This document shows, piece by piece, positions 44,345 through 52,579 of a stretch of DNA of 64,000 nucleotides. This stretch comes from an uncultured Mucilaginibacter sp. Lineage in GTDB: Bacteria; Bacteroidota; Bacteroidia; Sphingobacteriales; Sphingobacteriaceae. The stretch covers positions 1 to 64,000 of the forward strand of contig CAIPDP010000018.1 of assembly GCA_903863845.1 (NCBI GenBank). The letters run 5' to 3'. Under the pieces are notes generated by a model that saw only the letters and a program-made list of their open reading frames with translations, did no database searches and was not told the origin of the DNA. Every line of letters starts with the position of its first letter. Positions within the stretch are counted from its first letter, which is position 1. Both the position numbers and the translations under genes were made by a program.

Positions 44345-46831
44345 ATGCTGGAGTTTGCCGATGCACAGCATACCGACCGCCAGACCTTGTTTGTTGAGGT
44401 TATCCTGCCCCTGGCAATAGCGAAAAATTATACCTATCGTGTACCCTTCCAACAGAATGATGCTGTGGCGATAGGCAAAAGGGTAATTGTACAATTTGGC
44501 AAGAGTAAAATATACACCGCTATTATTGCCGGTATCAGCAACAAAGCTCCCGAAAAGTACGAAGCAAAATATATACTGGATATTTTAGACGATCAGCCGG
44601 TTGTTACAACTGTGCAACTTCAGTTCTGGACCTGGCTAGCCGACTACTACTTATGCCATGTCGGCGAGGTAATGAATGCCGCATTGCCATCAGCTTTAAA
44701 ACTGGCAAGTGAGACCAAAATAGTTCTCAATCACGAATTTGCCGTTGATAAACCCGCTTTGCACGATAAAGAATACCTGATAGTTGAGGCCCTTGAATTA
44801 CAGCCCGAACTAACCGTTGGCGATATTGTAAAGCTACTCGGCCAAAAAACGGTGATGCCGATTTTGAAATTGATGTTTGAAAAAAACATCATTCATATTT
44901 CAGAAGAAGTAGCTGATCGCTATAAACCCCGGAAAAAGACATTTTTAACTCTAAACCCTGTTTACCATAACCAGGATAATTTAAAAGAACTGTTTCCGAT
45001 ACTTGAAAAACGGGCGCCGAAGCAGGCAGATGCCTTACTGGCCTACATCAAACTATCCCGGCATCAGCAAAACATTTCTAAGACTGAGTTAATAGAAGAA
45101 AGTGGCGCCGGAGATAGCAGTATAAAAGCGCTGATTGAAAAAGATATTCTATTTGCAGAGGAAAGAAATGTCAGCCGCCTTTATTTCGATGAAGATGAGT
45201 TTAGTGATGATTTTCAGTTAAGCGAATCACAAACCGGGGTGCTTGACCAGATCAAAGATCAGTTCGCGCAGAAAGAGGTGGTTTTATTACATGGTGTTAC
45301 CTCGTCCGGAAAAACACAGCTTTATGTCCGCTTGATCGAAGAAATGATCAATTCCGGTCGCCAGGTATTGTATTTGCTGCCCGAAATTGCGCTTACCACA
45401 CATATCATCGAAAGGTTACGACAGTATTTTGGGAGTAGTATCGGTGTATATCATTCGCGTTTTAATGATAATGAAAGGGTAGAGGTTTGGCAAAAAGTAT
45501 TGCGGCATGAATATAAAGTGGTGCTGGGCGCCCGTTCATCGGTATTCCTGCCATTTGCCGATCTGGGTTTGATCATTGTTGATGAGGAGCATGAAACCTC
45601 CTATAAACAATTCGATCCGGCTCCGCGCTACAATGCGCGTGATGCGGCCATTTACCTCGCCAACCGTTACCAGGCTAAAGTGTTGCTGGGCTCTGCTACG
45701 CCTTCTTTCGAATCGTATTATAATGCCCGCAACCATAAATACGGTTTTGCTGAACTGACCGAGCGTTTTGGTGGTGTGCAGTTACCGCAAACTGAAGTGG
45801 TAAGCATCAGCGAAGAACTCAAAAAGAAAACCATGCAGTCGCACTTTACCAGTGTGCTGATGGAGGAGATCAAAACGGCGCTCAGTAACAAAGAGCAGGT
45901 GATCCTGTTTCAGAACCGTCGTGGTTACGCCCCCGTGCTAATGTGCAAAATTTGCGCCTACACCCCAAAATGTATCAACTGCGATGTTAGTCTTACCTTC
46001 CATAAAAGCAGCGGTAAATTGCATTGCCACTATTGCGGTTACCGTGATGAAGCCCCATCGATATGCCCGGCATGTGGTTCAACCCATATGGAGTATAAAG
46101 GCTTCGGCACCGAAAAAGTGGAAGATGAACTTAGCATGCTGCTGCCGGAGTCGCGCATAGCCCGTATGGACCTGGACACCACCCGTTCAAAAAATGCTTT
46201 GCAAAATATTCTGAACGACCTGGAGGAAAAGAAGATAGATATATTGGTAGGTACCCAAATGGTTGCCAAAGGGCTCGATTTTGCCGACGTGACCGTTATT
46301 GGAATCATCAATGCCGACAGTCTGTTAAAATACCCCGATTACCGTGCTAACGAACGCAGTTTTCAAATGCTGGCACAGGTGAGCGGAAGGGCCGGGCGAA
46401 GGGGCAAGCAGGGTAAAGTGGTGATCCAGACATACGACCCCGGCCACCGGGTCATCAAACAGGTAATTGAAAACGATTATATAGATCTGTACCTGACCGA
46501 GATGGAAGAACGCCGGAGTTTTAAATACCCGCCGTTTTACCGCATCATCAACCTCGATATCAAGCATAAAAACCCCGAGATACTCTACAACCAGGCCGAA
46601 TACCTGGCCAACGAACTCCGCAAGAGCTTCGGCGACCGCGTCATCGGCCCCGAATTCCCCTTAGTTAACCGTATCCGAAACTTTTACATCAAATCCATCA
46701 TGCTCAAATTTGAGCGCGATGTGGAGTCGATCAACCGTGCCAAATCCATCATCCGCGAAACCATAACACAGTTTCAGACAACGAAGTTGAGTAAGGGCTC
46801 AATAGTTCAGGCGGATGTGGATCCGGTTTAG
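44345..46831 (+). CDS. priA: Primosomal replication helicase PriA
   Basis: Restarts stalled forks by loading the replisome. About 828 residues from ATG 44345 (MLEFADAQHTDRQTLFVEV); an in-frame ATG 24 nt earlier would overlap DUF423. The N-terminal DNA-binding domain is followed by the helicase core with Walker A GVTSSGKTQLY and the DEEH box IIVDEEHETSYKQ. The zinc-binding Cys pairs are CKICAYTPKCINC and CHYCGY...CPACGS. The C-terminal helicase motifs include AQVSGRAGRRGKQGKVVIQT. Confidence 0.95.
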   Translation: MLEFADAQHTDRQTLFVEVILPLAIAKNYTYRVPFQQNDAVAIGKRVIVQFGKSKIYTAIIAGISNKAPEKYEAKYILDILDDQPVVTTVQLQFWTWLADYYLCHVGEVMNAALPSALKLASETKIVLNHEFAVDKPALHDKEYLIVEALELQPELTVGDIVKLLGQKTVMPILKLMFEKNIIHISEEVADRYKPRKKTFLTLNPVYHNQDNLKELFPILEKRAPKQADALLAYIKLSRHQQNISKTELIEESGAGDSSIKALIEKDILFAEERNVSRLYFDEDEFSDDFQLSESQTGVLDQIKDQFAQKEVVLLHGVTSSGKTQLYVRLIEEMINSGRQVLYLLPEIALTTHIIERLRQYFGSSIGVYHSRFNDNERVEVWQKVLRHEYKVVLGARSSVFLPFADLGLIIVDEEHETSYKQFDPAPRYNARDAAIYLANRYQAKVLLGSATPSFESYYNARNHKYGFAELTERFGGVQLPQTEVVSISEELKKKTMQSHFTSVLMEEIKTALSNKEQVILFQNRRGYAPVLMCKICAYTPKCINCDVSLTFHKSSGKLHCHYCGYRDEAPSICPACGSTHMEYKGFGTEKVEDELSMLLPESRIARMDLDTTRSKNALQNILNDLEEKKIDILVGTQMVAKGLDFADVTVIGIINADSLLKYPDYRANERSFQMLAQVSGRAGRRGKQGKVVIQTYDPGHRVIKQVIENDYIDLYLTEMEERRSFKYPPFYRIINLDIKHKNPEILYNQAEYLANELRKSFGDRVIGPEFPLVNRIRNFYIKSIMLKFERDVESINRAKSIIRETITQFQTTKLSKGSIVQADVDPV

Positions 46832-46837
46832 TTTTGA

Positions 46838-46885
46838 ACACGATTTGACACGATGCAGCGATTTAATTGATTTTTAGGATTTTTG
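46838..46885. repeat. Left inverted repeat of the GxxExxY cassette
   Basis: AACACGATT at the outer end and GGATTTTTG at the inner end match, in inverted orientation, the right repeat at 47317-47346. The left copy carries extra bases (an internal second ACACGAT). It begins 6 nt after the priA stop. Confidence 0.65.
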
Positions 46886-46908
46886 CTAAATTGCTAATAT
46901 ATTTAGCC

Positions 46909-47310
46909 ATGGAAATTAATGACATCACCCATAAAATCATTGGTTGCGCTATGAAGGTTCATAATACTTTAGGTAGCGGATTTGCAGAATTGATCTATCA
47001 ACGAGCCCTGGCAAAAGAGATGGCTAAAAATGGATTGAGCTTCGAACAGGAAAAAGATATGCCAATTGTATATGATGGGGAAAAAATCGGTTCACGACGC
47101 GTTGATTTTTTTGTCGAAAATTGTATCATGCTGGAAATAAAGGCATTCGAAAAAATACAGGAGGTACATAAAAATCAGGCTATAAATTACCTGGAAGTAT
47201 TTAATATTGCAGACGGATTATTAATAAATTTTGGCAGCGATAGTCTGGAATTTAAAAGACTGTACAATAAAAAAATGGTCAATCCGAAGGATTTACCTTT
47301 TAACAATTAA
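46909..47310 (+). CDS. GxxExxY protein (PD-(D/E)XK-like)
   Basis: About 133 residues from ATG 46909 (MEINDITHKIIGCAMKVHN). The name-giving motif GFAELIY follows (residues ~23-29), then RRVDFFVENCIMLEIKAFEKI with the Asp and the ExK pair of a PD-(D/E)XK nuclease core. Pfam groups this family with PD-(D/E)XK nucleases, but its biological role is unknown. The gene is flanked by inverted copies of a dispersed repeat and has no functional link to priA or pcm, which suggests a mobile cassette. Confidence 0.85.
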   Translation: MEINDITHKIIGCAMKVHNTLGSGFAELIYQRALAKEMAKNGLSFEQEKDMPIVYDGEKIGSRRVDFFVENCIMLEIKAFEKIQEVHKNQAINYLEVFNIADGLLINFGSDSLEFKRLYNKKMVNPKDLPFNN

Positions 47311-47316
47311 TAATCT

Positions 47317-47346
47317 CAAAAATCCATCAAATCCCAGAATCGTGTT
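47317..47346. repeat. Right inverted repeat of the GxxExxY cassette, reaching the pcm start
   Basis: On the minus strand it reads AACACGATTCTGG and then GATTTGATGGATTTTTG, matching the left repeat. Its outer AATCGTGTT contains the GTG used as the pcm start. Confidence 0.65.
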
Positions 47347-47995
47347 TAAGTTCGTTGATAACTACCGTGAGCGTGGCGCCCGAAAAAGGTTGGTTGAGTT
47401 GCTGGAGAAAAAAGGTATCGAAGATAAACGTATCCTTAAAGCCATAGGCAAGGTGCCAAGGCATTTCTTTTTTGATGAAACATTCTGGAACCAGGCGTAC
47501 AAGGATATTGCTTTCCCGATAGGCGAGGAGCAAACCATCTCGCAGCCCTATACTGTGGCGTACCAAACCCAGTTGTTGCAGGTAAATAAAGGTGATAAGG
47601 TGCTCGAGATCGGTACCGGATCAGGTTATCAGGCTTGTATTTTAGTTGAAATGGGTGCCGATGTTTATACCATTGAGCGTCAGCAGAAATTGTATGAGCG
47701 TACCATACAGGTATTGCCTTATATGGGTTATAAGCCCTATTTTTTCCTGGGCGATGGCTCAAGGGGACTAAAACAAAACGCGCCATTTGATAAGATCATC
47801 GTTACTGCCGGGGCACCTACCGTACCTGAGGAATTATTGAAACAATTGAAAGTTGGCGGTATCCTGGTCATCCCCGTAGGTGATGAGGAAGCACAAAAAA
47901 TGGTCACCGTTTTGAAAACCGGCGAGAACGATTACGAAAAGCATGTGCTGGATACCTTTAGATTTGTGCCTCTGGTTGGGGATAAGGCGTGGTAG
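47342..47995 (+). CDS. pcm: Protein-L-isoaspartate O-methyltransferase
   Basis: Methylates abnormal isoaspartyl residues with SAM so they can be repaired. About 217 residues from GTG 47342 (FKFVDNYRERGARKRLVELL follows). A longer frame from 47231 overlaps the GxxExxY gene in another frame and lacks family sequence, so it is rejected as the start. The PCMT signatures QTISQPYTVAYQTQLL, the SAM site VLEIGTGSGYQACIL and the late KIIVTAGAPTVP are visible. The start codon lies inside the right repeat of the preceding cassette. Confidence 0.92.
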   Translation: MFKFVDNYRERGARKRLVELLEKKGIEDKRILKAIGKVPRHFFFDETFWNQAYKDIAFPIGEEQTISQPYTVAYQTQLLQVNKGDKVLEIGTGSGYQACILVEMGADVYTIERQQKLYERTIQVLPYMGYKPYFFLGDGSRGLKQNAPFDKIIVTAGAPTVPEELLKQLKVGGILVIPVGDEEAQKMVTVLKTGENDYEKHVLDTFRFVPLVGDKAW

Positions 47996-47996
47996 G

Positions 47997-48079
47997 AGTT
48001 CGGAATGTGGAATTTAGAGTGCGAAATGCGAAATGCCAATTGCGAAATGCGGAATGATGAATTTCGGATTCCGAACAAT
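47997..48079. repeat. Heptamer inverted repeat (TGCGAAA type) between pcm and smpB
   Basis: From 1 nt after the pcm stop the DNA reads as 7-bp units (AATGTGG, AATGCGA, AATGCGG and so on). The two ends, GTTCGGAAT and ATTCCGAAC, are perfect complements. It lies between convergent genes and may terminate both. Confidence 0.75.
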
Positions 48080-48080
48080 G

Positions 48081-48530
48081 TTACCTTTTCATCGCCCTGT
48101 CAATCTCGATCTTGGTATCGCGTTCTTTTAGCGTTTCACGTTTATCAAAGGTCTTTTTACCTTGTGCCAGTCCGATCTCCAGTTTGGCAAAACCGCGTTC
48201 GCTGATAAATAGGGCGATTGGTACAATAGTCAGGCCTTTTTCTTCTCCGCGGGTTTGGAGTTTTTTCAGTTCCTTTTTGTTGAGTAATAGCACCCGGTCG
48301 CGTTTGGCCTCATGGTTGTAGAACGAACCGAAGGAATATTCAGCAATATGCAGATTCCGCACGTAGAGTTGATTGTCGATAAACGTGCAAAATGCATCAT
48401 TCAGGTTAGCCTTGCCCTCACGTATCGACTTGATCTCGGTACCCAATAGTTTGATACCGGCAATATATTTATCGAGTATCGCGTACTCAAAATAGGCTTT
48501 TTTATTCTTTATGTAGATATCCTGACTCAT
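48081..48530 (-). CDS. smpB: SsrA-binding protein SmpB
   Basis: 149 residues. It binds tmRNA and brings it to stalled ribosomes for trans-translation. The N-terminal block IKNKKAYFEYAILDKYIAGIKLLGTEIKSIR is typical, as are RVLLLNKKELKKL and the C-terminal basic tail KTFDKRETLKERDTKIEIDRAMK. The order of motifs and the length fit SmpB fully. tmRNA was not found in the window. mntH lies just upstream on the same strand (19 bp), perhaps by chance. Confidence 0.96.
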   Translation of the reverse strand: MSQDIYIKNKKAYFEYAILDKYIAGIKLLGTEIKSIREGKANLNDAFCTFIDNQLYVRNLHIAEYSFGSFYNHEAKRDRVLLLNKKELKKLQTRGEEKGLTIVPIALFISERGFAKLEIGLAQGKKTFDKRETLKERDTKIEIDRAMKR

Positions 48531-48549
48531 CCGGCTGCAAATATGCGAA

Positions 48550-50448
48550 TTATTGTGGTTTTACTACCAGTACCGGGATATTCACCCGATGACGTACAGA
48601 ATTAACCGTTGTGCCAAATACCAGGTCCTTGATCACCTTGTGTCCGTGTGAACCCATTACCAGGAAATCGATCTGCTCTTCTTTTACGATCAACGGTATC
48701 GCCTTTGCCGGTTGGCCGAAGCCGATCTTACCCTCAGCATCATAACCCTTCTCTTTCATCGAATCCACATACATTTCCAGGTTATCGGCATCGCTTTGTG
48801 TCTCGTGGTCCAATACATCCATACCATAATACCGTGCTGCTGCTGTTTCAACCACGTGGATCAGGATATAACTCGCATGTTTATGACCCTGCATAATGGC
48901 ATGGCGGATACATTCCTTGTCGTTTTTTGAAAAATCGATAGTGATACCGATTTTTTTGTAGGAGATAGCCGAAAAATCGGTGATCATGGTTGCCAGGCCA
49001 TGCGGCACCTGCGAGGGTTGGTCGCGGTGTTTGAAAAGCAGCGGACGTAATAATATATATACCAGCAACAGGGCAATGGCAATAGTAATGGGTACAACGA
49101 TCGCATAAAGCCAAATTGCTGCAGCAGGATATTGTCTGATCCAGTCGAATAACTGGTCGTATACCAGTTTGCCGTTCAGCCCCAATATCAGCGTGGCACA
49201 TGCCCAGGCCAGCACTTGTATATAAGGCTTGATGGCAAATTTACCCATCCTGTTTTTGTCGGATGTAAAATGGATCAGCGGTATCACCGCAAAGCCCAAT
49301 TGGAGGCTTAGTACTACCTGACTCAGGATAATAAGGTTGCCCAATCCATTTTCGCCAAAATACGTGATCGTAAATACTGCAGGCACAATTGCCATTAAGC
49401 GGGTAAGCAATCGCCGCAACCAGGGCTCGATACGGAGGTTGATATGTCCCTCCATAATGATCTGACCAGCCAGCGTACCTGTTATGGTTGAACTTTGGCC
49501 CGAAGCGATCAGGGCTATGGCAAATAAAACAGGTGCCAATGACCCGAACAGATGTTCCAATAGTTTATAGGCATCCTGTATCTCGGCTACTTTAAAAAAA
49601 CCGTTGGTGAAAAAGGCGCCGGCTGCAAGTATCAAAATAGCGGCATTTACAAAAAAAGCCAGGTTAAGCGCGATCATCGTATCGAACAGGTTGAACCGGA
49701 GCGAAGAACGTATACCTTCGTCTGAACGGGTGATCTGGCGTGTTTGTACCAATGATGAATGCAGGTAAAGGTTATGCGGCATCACGGTTGCACCGATGAT
49801 ACCGATGGCGATATAGAGCATTTCGTGACTGGCAGCATCATTTTTAAACAAATTGTTGGGTATAAAGCCTTTGGCAATACCAACAATATCGGGTTTAACA
49901 ATAAACATCTCTACCAGGTAGGCTATCCCGATTATAAAGATCATAGACATGATGAAAATCTCGAGTTTACGCATACCCCTGTTCATCAGGAAAAGCATCA
50001 GCACCGTATCTGTAAGGGTTAAACCGACACCCCATATCAGTGGCAGGTGAAACAGGAGGTTCAAGCCGATGGCCATGCCTATTACTTCGGCCAGGTCGCA
50101 GGCAATGATAGCTACCTGTGCCAATAGGTACAGGCAGAAGTTTACCGTCCGCGGATAGGTATTTTTTGAAACCTGTGCCAGGTCGAGTCCGCGTACGATG
50201 CCCAGCCTTGCCGCCAGCGATTGCAATAGCAGGGCGATCAGGTTTGATACAAATAATACCCAGATGAGTTGATAACCAAAGGCACTGCCACCTGCAATAT
50301 CAGTGGCCCAGTTGCCCGGATCCATATAGCCCACGCTAACCAGGTATGCCGGGCCCAGAAAGGCCAGCAGTTTGCGCCAGCCTAATTTATTTTCGGTTGT
50401 TACCGAACTGTGTACGTTACTTAATGATCGGCTTTGTTCAGGACTCAT
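48550..50448 (-). CDS. mntH: NRAMP metal transporter with C-terminal universal stress domain
   Basis: 632 residues, ~200 more than a plain NRAMP. The transporter part (about 1-450) has LVSVGYMDPGNWATDIAGGSAFGY with the conserved DPGN metal-site motif, the MPHN motif in IIGATVMPHNLYLHSSL, and about 11-12 helices. Residues ~490-632 form a Usp domain ending GSHGHKVIKDLVFGTTVNSVRHR, with the G-x2-G-x(9)-G(S/T) nucleotide pattern mostly kept. It imports Mn(II)/Fe(II) with protons. The gene overlaps mntR by 4 nt, and a DtxR-type operator precedes mntR. Confidence 0.93.
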   Translation of the reverse strand: MSPEQSRSLSNVHSSVTTENKLGWRKLLAFLGPAYLVSVGYMDPGNWATDIAGGSAFGYQLIWVLFVSNLIALLLQSLAARLGIVRGLDLAQVSKNTYPRTVNFCLYLLAQVAIIACDLAEVIGMAIGLNLLFHLPLIWGVGLTLTDTVLMLFLMNRGMRKLEIFIMSMIFIIGIAYLVEMFIVKPDIVGIAKGFIPNNLFKNDAASHEMLYIAIGIIGATVMPHNLYLHSSLVQTRQITRSDEGIRSSLRFNLFDTMIALNLAFFVNAAILILAAGAFFTNGFFKVAEIQDAYKLLEHLFGSLAPVLFAIALIASGQSSTITGTLAGQIIMEGHINLRIEPWLRRLLTRLMAIVPAVFTITYFGENGLGNLIILSQVVLSLQLGFAVIPLIHFTSDKNRMGKFAIKPYIQVLAWACATLILGLNGKLVYDQLFDWIRQYPAAAIWLYAIVVPITIAIALLLVYILLRPLLFKHRDQPSQVPHGLATMITDFSAISYKKIGITIDFSKNDKECIRHAIMQGHKHASYILIHVVETAAARYYGMDVLDHETQSDADNLEMYVDSMKEKGYDAEGKIGFGQPAKAIPLIVKEEQIDFLVMGSHGHKVIKDLVFGTTVNSVRHRVNIPVLVVKPQ

Positions 50449-51095
50449 AGGGTGATCAGTAAATTATTGGCCACATCGCGACTGATATACAATAGTTCAT
50501 CCTCAAGTAAAAGTGTAATTGAATGATCGTAACTATTTATATCACAAACTTTTATTTTCTTTCCTATAACTAATTTTATTTTTTCAAGGTGTTGGAGAAA
50601 TGCAGGTGAATGTTCTCTGACACCAGAAATTATCCCCACTGTATCAACCAGCAGTGATGAAACCGGTTTTAGTTCATTTGCTTTAAAATGCCCGTTTTTA
50701 TCGGGTATCGGATCGCCATGCGGGTCATATTTGGGATGCCCCATAAACTCGTCCAGGCGGTCGACCAGTTCGCGGGATGAAATATGTTCCAGTTCCTCGG
50801 CTACTTCATGCACTTCGTCCCATTTAAAATTGAGCTTTTCTACCAGAAAATATTCCCATAGCCGGTGTTTGCGCACGATACTAAGCGCAACTTTTTCGCC
50901 TTTTTGCGACAGGGTTACGCCCTGATAGCGGGCATAATTGATCAGCTCTTTCTCCGCTAATTTCTTCAGCATATCCGTTACCGACGCCGCTTTGGTATTA
51001 AGCGAAGCCGCTATCTGATTGGTGCTTACACTTTCTGATTGCGTAGAAAGATGGTAAATAGCTTTCAGGTAATTCTCTTCGGTAAAAGTGTTCAT
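50445..51095 (-). CDS. mntR: DtxR/MntR-family metal-dependent repressor
   Basis: 216 residues. The N-terminal winged helix (FTEENYLKAIYHLSTQ...TKAASVTDMLKKLAEKELI, ~4-50) is followed by a dimerisation and metal-binding domain with HRLWEYFLVEKLNFKWDEVHEVAEELEHIS (about 76-106; ligand-type Glu/His residues), and a C-terminal FeoA/SH3-like domain. It likely represses mntH when Mn(II)/Fe(II) is abundant. It is the first gene of mntR-mntH, and a palindromic operator lies between its promoter elements. Confidence 0.92.
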   Translation of the reverse strand: MNTFTEENYLKAIYHLSTQSESVSTNQIAASLNTKAASVTDMLKKLAEKELINYARYQGVTLSQKGEKVALSIVRKHRLWEYFLVEKLNFKWDEVHEVAEELEHISSRELVDRLDEFMGHPKYDPHGDPIPDKNGHFKANELKPVSSLLVDTVGIISGVREHSPAFLQHLEKIKLVIGKKIKVCDINSYDHSITLLLEDELLYISRDVANNLLITL

Positions 51096-51100
51096 TTAAG

Positions 51101-51132
51101 CAAATCTAATAAAAAATTTAGATTAGTCTAAA
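51101..51132 (-). promoter_or_regulatory. mntR promoter with DtxR-type operator
   Basis: On the minus strand TAGATTTG (complement of 51101-51108) is an exact -7 element ending 5 nt before the mntR ATG. Immediately upstream lies the palindrome TTTAGATTAGTCTAAA (51117-51132) with perfect 6-bp arms and a 4-nt centre, the size and AT-rich layout of DtxR/MntR boxes. Its position between -33 and -7 fits repression by MntR. Confidence 0.7.
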
Positions 51133-51202
51133 ATTCAAACAGAAATTTATATCGGCCTAAGTACTTTTTTAAGAAATTTTATTCGGTAAAGCGAGGAAAA
51201 AC

Positions 51203-51210
51203 TATATTTG
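51203..51210 (+). promoter_or_regulatory. -7 element upstream of the lrp-type gene
   Basis: TATATTTG exactly matches TAnnTTTG and ends 8 nt before the ATG at 51219. A -33 TTG is not evident. Confidence 0.45.
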
Positions 51211-51218
51211 TAATCACC

Positions 51219-51689
51219 ATGGCAGCCGAAATCGATAAAATAGACTTGCAGATACTGCGCATCTTACAGGAAAACGGAAGAATCACCAATCTTCAGCTTT
51301 CGAATGAGATCGGACTATCACCTGCCCCGACACTCGAACGGGTTCGCAAACTGGAGAATGCGGAATATATAAAGAGCTACCACGCACTGGTAGATGAAGA
51401 AAAACTCGGGCTGGGCATCAAAACCTTTATACAGGTATCTTTAGATTTCCACAAGAACAATACGATCCAGGTATTTTTAGATGAGATTCAAAAGATCAAA
51501 GAAGTAACCGAATGTCACCACGTGACCGGGCAATGCGATTTCCTGCTCAAGGTTTATGTAAAGGATATCAAATCGTACGAACAATTGATCATGGAAAAGA
51601 TCAGCCGCATCCCCGTGGTAAAAACTTTCCAAACCATGATGATCATGTCAACCAGCAAGAAAGAACCTATCGTACCGCTGGAATATTAA
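51219..51689 (+). CDS. Lrp/AsnC-family transcriptional regulator
   Basis: 156 residues. The N-terminal helix-turn-helix (IDLQILRILQENGRITNLQLSNEIGLSPAPTLERVRKLENAEYI, ~7-51) is followed by the RAM effector domain (IKTFIQVSLDFH...TECHHVTGQCDFLLKVYVKDI). Such proteins bind amino acids and control their metabolism; the target here is unknown. It is divergent from mntR. The TAA stop forms the first bases of a perfect inverted-repeat arm. Confidence 0.92.
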   Translation: MAAEIDKIDLQILRILQENGRITNLQLSNEIGLSPAPTLERVRKLENAEYIKSYHALVDEEKLGLGIKTFIQVSLDFHKNNTIQVFLDEIQKIKEVTECHHVTGQCDFLLKVYVKDIKSYEQLIMEKISRIPVVKTFQTMMIMSTSKKEPIVPLEY

Positions 51690-51833
51690 TTTGAAAATTT
51701 GGTAATTTGAAAATAAACGAATTTGAAAATTTGAAGATTTGAAAATTTGAAAATGAAGGATTTCTCGGTAACCAAATAATATTTGAAGGAAGTAAGCATC
51801 TTCAAATTTTCAAATTACCAAATTTTCAAATTA
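51687..51833. repeat. Perfect 28-bp octamer inverted repeat between lrp gene and ung
   Basis: Arm 51687-51714 is complementary at all 28 positions to arm 51806-51833, with a 91-nt spacer that holds more TTTGAAAA units. The left arm starts TAATTTGAAAATTTGG, and its TAA is the stop of the lrp gene. The complement of the last three bases of the right arm is the TAA of ung. It likely acts as a double terminator. Confidence 0.88.
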
Positions 51834-52508
51834 AAAAATTAACCAATTAATTTCCCTTTTTCCTGTTTTCAGTAAAATTTCGTTTGTTTTTGAGAATGGT
51901 TTAGAGCCGAAGAAACCCCGGTCGGCGGAGAATGGCGAGGGGTGGGGAGATTTGATGATAAAATGCTTTGTTTGATCGATGAGTTCGGCTTTGGCCTGAG
52001 CAAAGGCCCCCCACAGTATAAATACGATTCCTTCTTTCTGTTCGGATATCGTTTTGATCACTTTATCGGTGAATTCTTCCCAGCCTTTCTTTTGATGCGA
52101 ACCGGGACTGCTGTCTCTGACGGTTAAAGTGGCATTGAGTAATAAAACACCCTGTTCGGCCCAGCTGCTGAGGTCGCCGTGTGAGGGGATCGTAAAGCCG
52201 GGTATATCCTTTACCAGTTCTTTAAAAATGTTCTTTAGCGATGGCGGCGGATTGATACCCCTTTGAACTGAAAATGAAAGTCCATGTGCCTGACCGGGAC
52301 CGTGATAGGGATCCTGGCCCAGGATAACCACTTTCAGTTGATCAAAAGGTGTTTTTTTAAATGCATTAAAAATATCGCCGCCTTTCGGGTAAATTTTATA
52401 GCCGGCTTCCCTTTCATTTTGCAGAAATGCTTTGAGTTTGACCATGTATTCCTTGTCAAATTCATCCTGCAATACAAGCATCCATGAAGGTTCTAAATCA
52501 ATTGCCAT
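51831..52508 (-). CDS. ung: Uracil-DNA glycosylase (family 1)
   Basis: Removes uracil from DNA to start base excision repair. 225 residues. Catalytic water-activating motif GQDPYHGPGQAHGLSFSV near residues 64-81, LLLNATLTVR in the core, and HPSPFSADRGFFGSKPFSKTN near the C-terminus (about 187-207) with the catalytic His and the Leu/Ser intercalation region. The N-terminus has SWMLVLQDEF. The stop codon is part of the inverted repeat. It is divergent from the small membrane gene at 52580. Confidence 0.96.
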   Translation of the reverse strand: MAIDLEPSWMLVLQDEFDKEYMVKLKAFLQNEREAGYKIYPKGGDIFNAFKKTPFDQLKVVILGQDPYHGPGQAHGLSFSVQRGINPPPSLKNIFKELVKDIPGFTIPSHGDLSSWAEQGVLLLNATLTVRDSSPGSHQKKGWEEFTDKVIKTISEQKEGIVFILWGAFAQAKAELIDQTKHFIIKSPHPSPFSADRGFFGSKPFSKTNEILLKTGKREINWLIF

Positions 52509-52579
52509 AAATAATGCCGTAGCTGTTGGTTAAAAGTACAAATTAACGGATATTTGCATTCTATTTTTAGCCATAGGAT

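Noticed and set aside
47231-47341. Longer N-terminus for pcm
   Set aside because: The extension overlaps the GxxExxY gene in another frame and the cassette end repeat; family-like sequence begins only after GTG 47342.
48005-48205. Plus-strand open frame between pcm and smpB
   Set aside because: Its residues (repeated NCEMRN-type) are a direct translation of the heptamer array, and it runs into smpB on the opposite strand.
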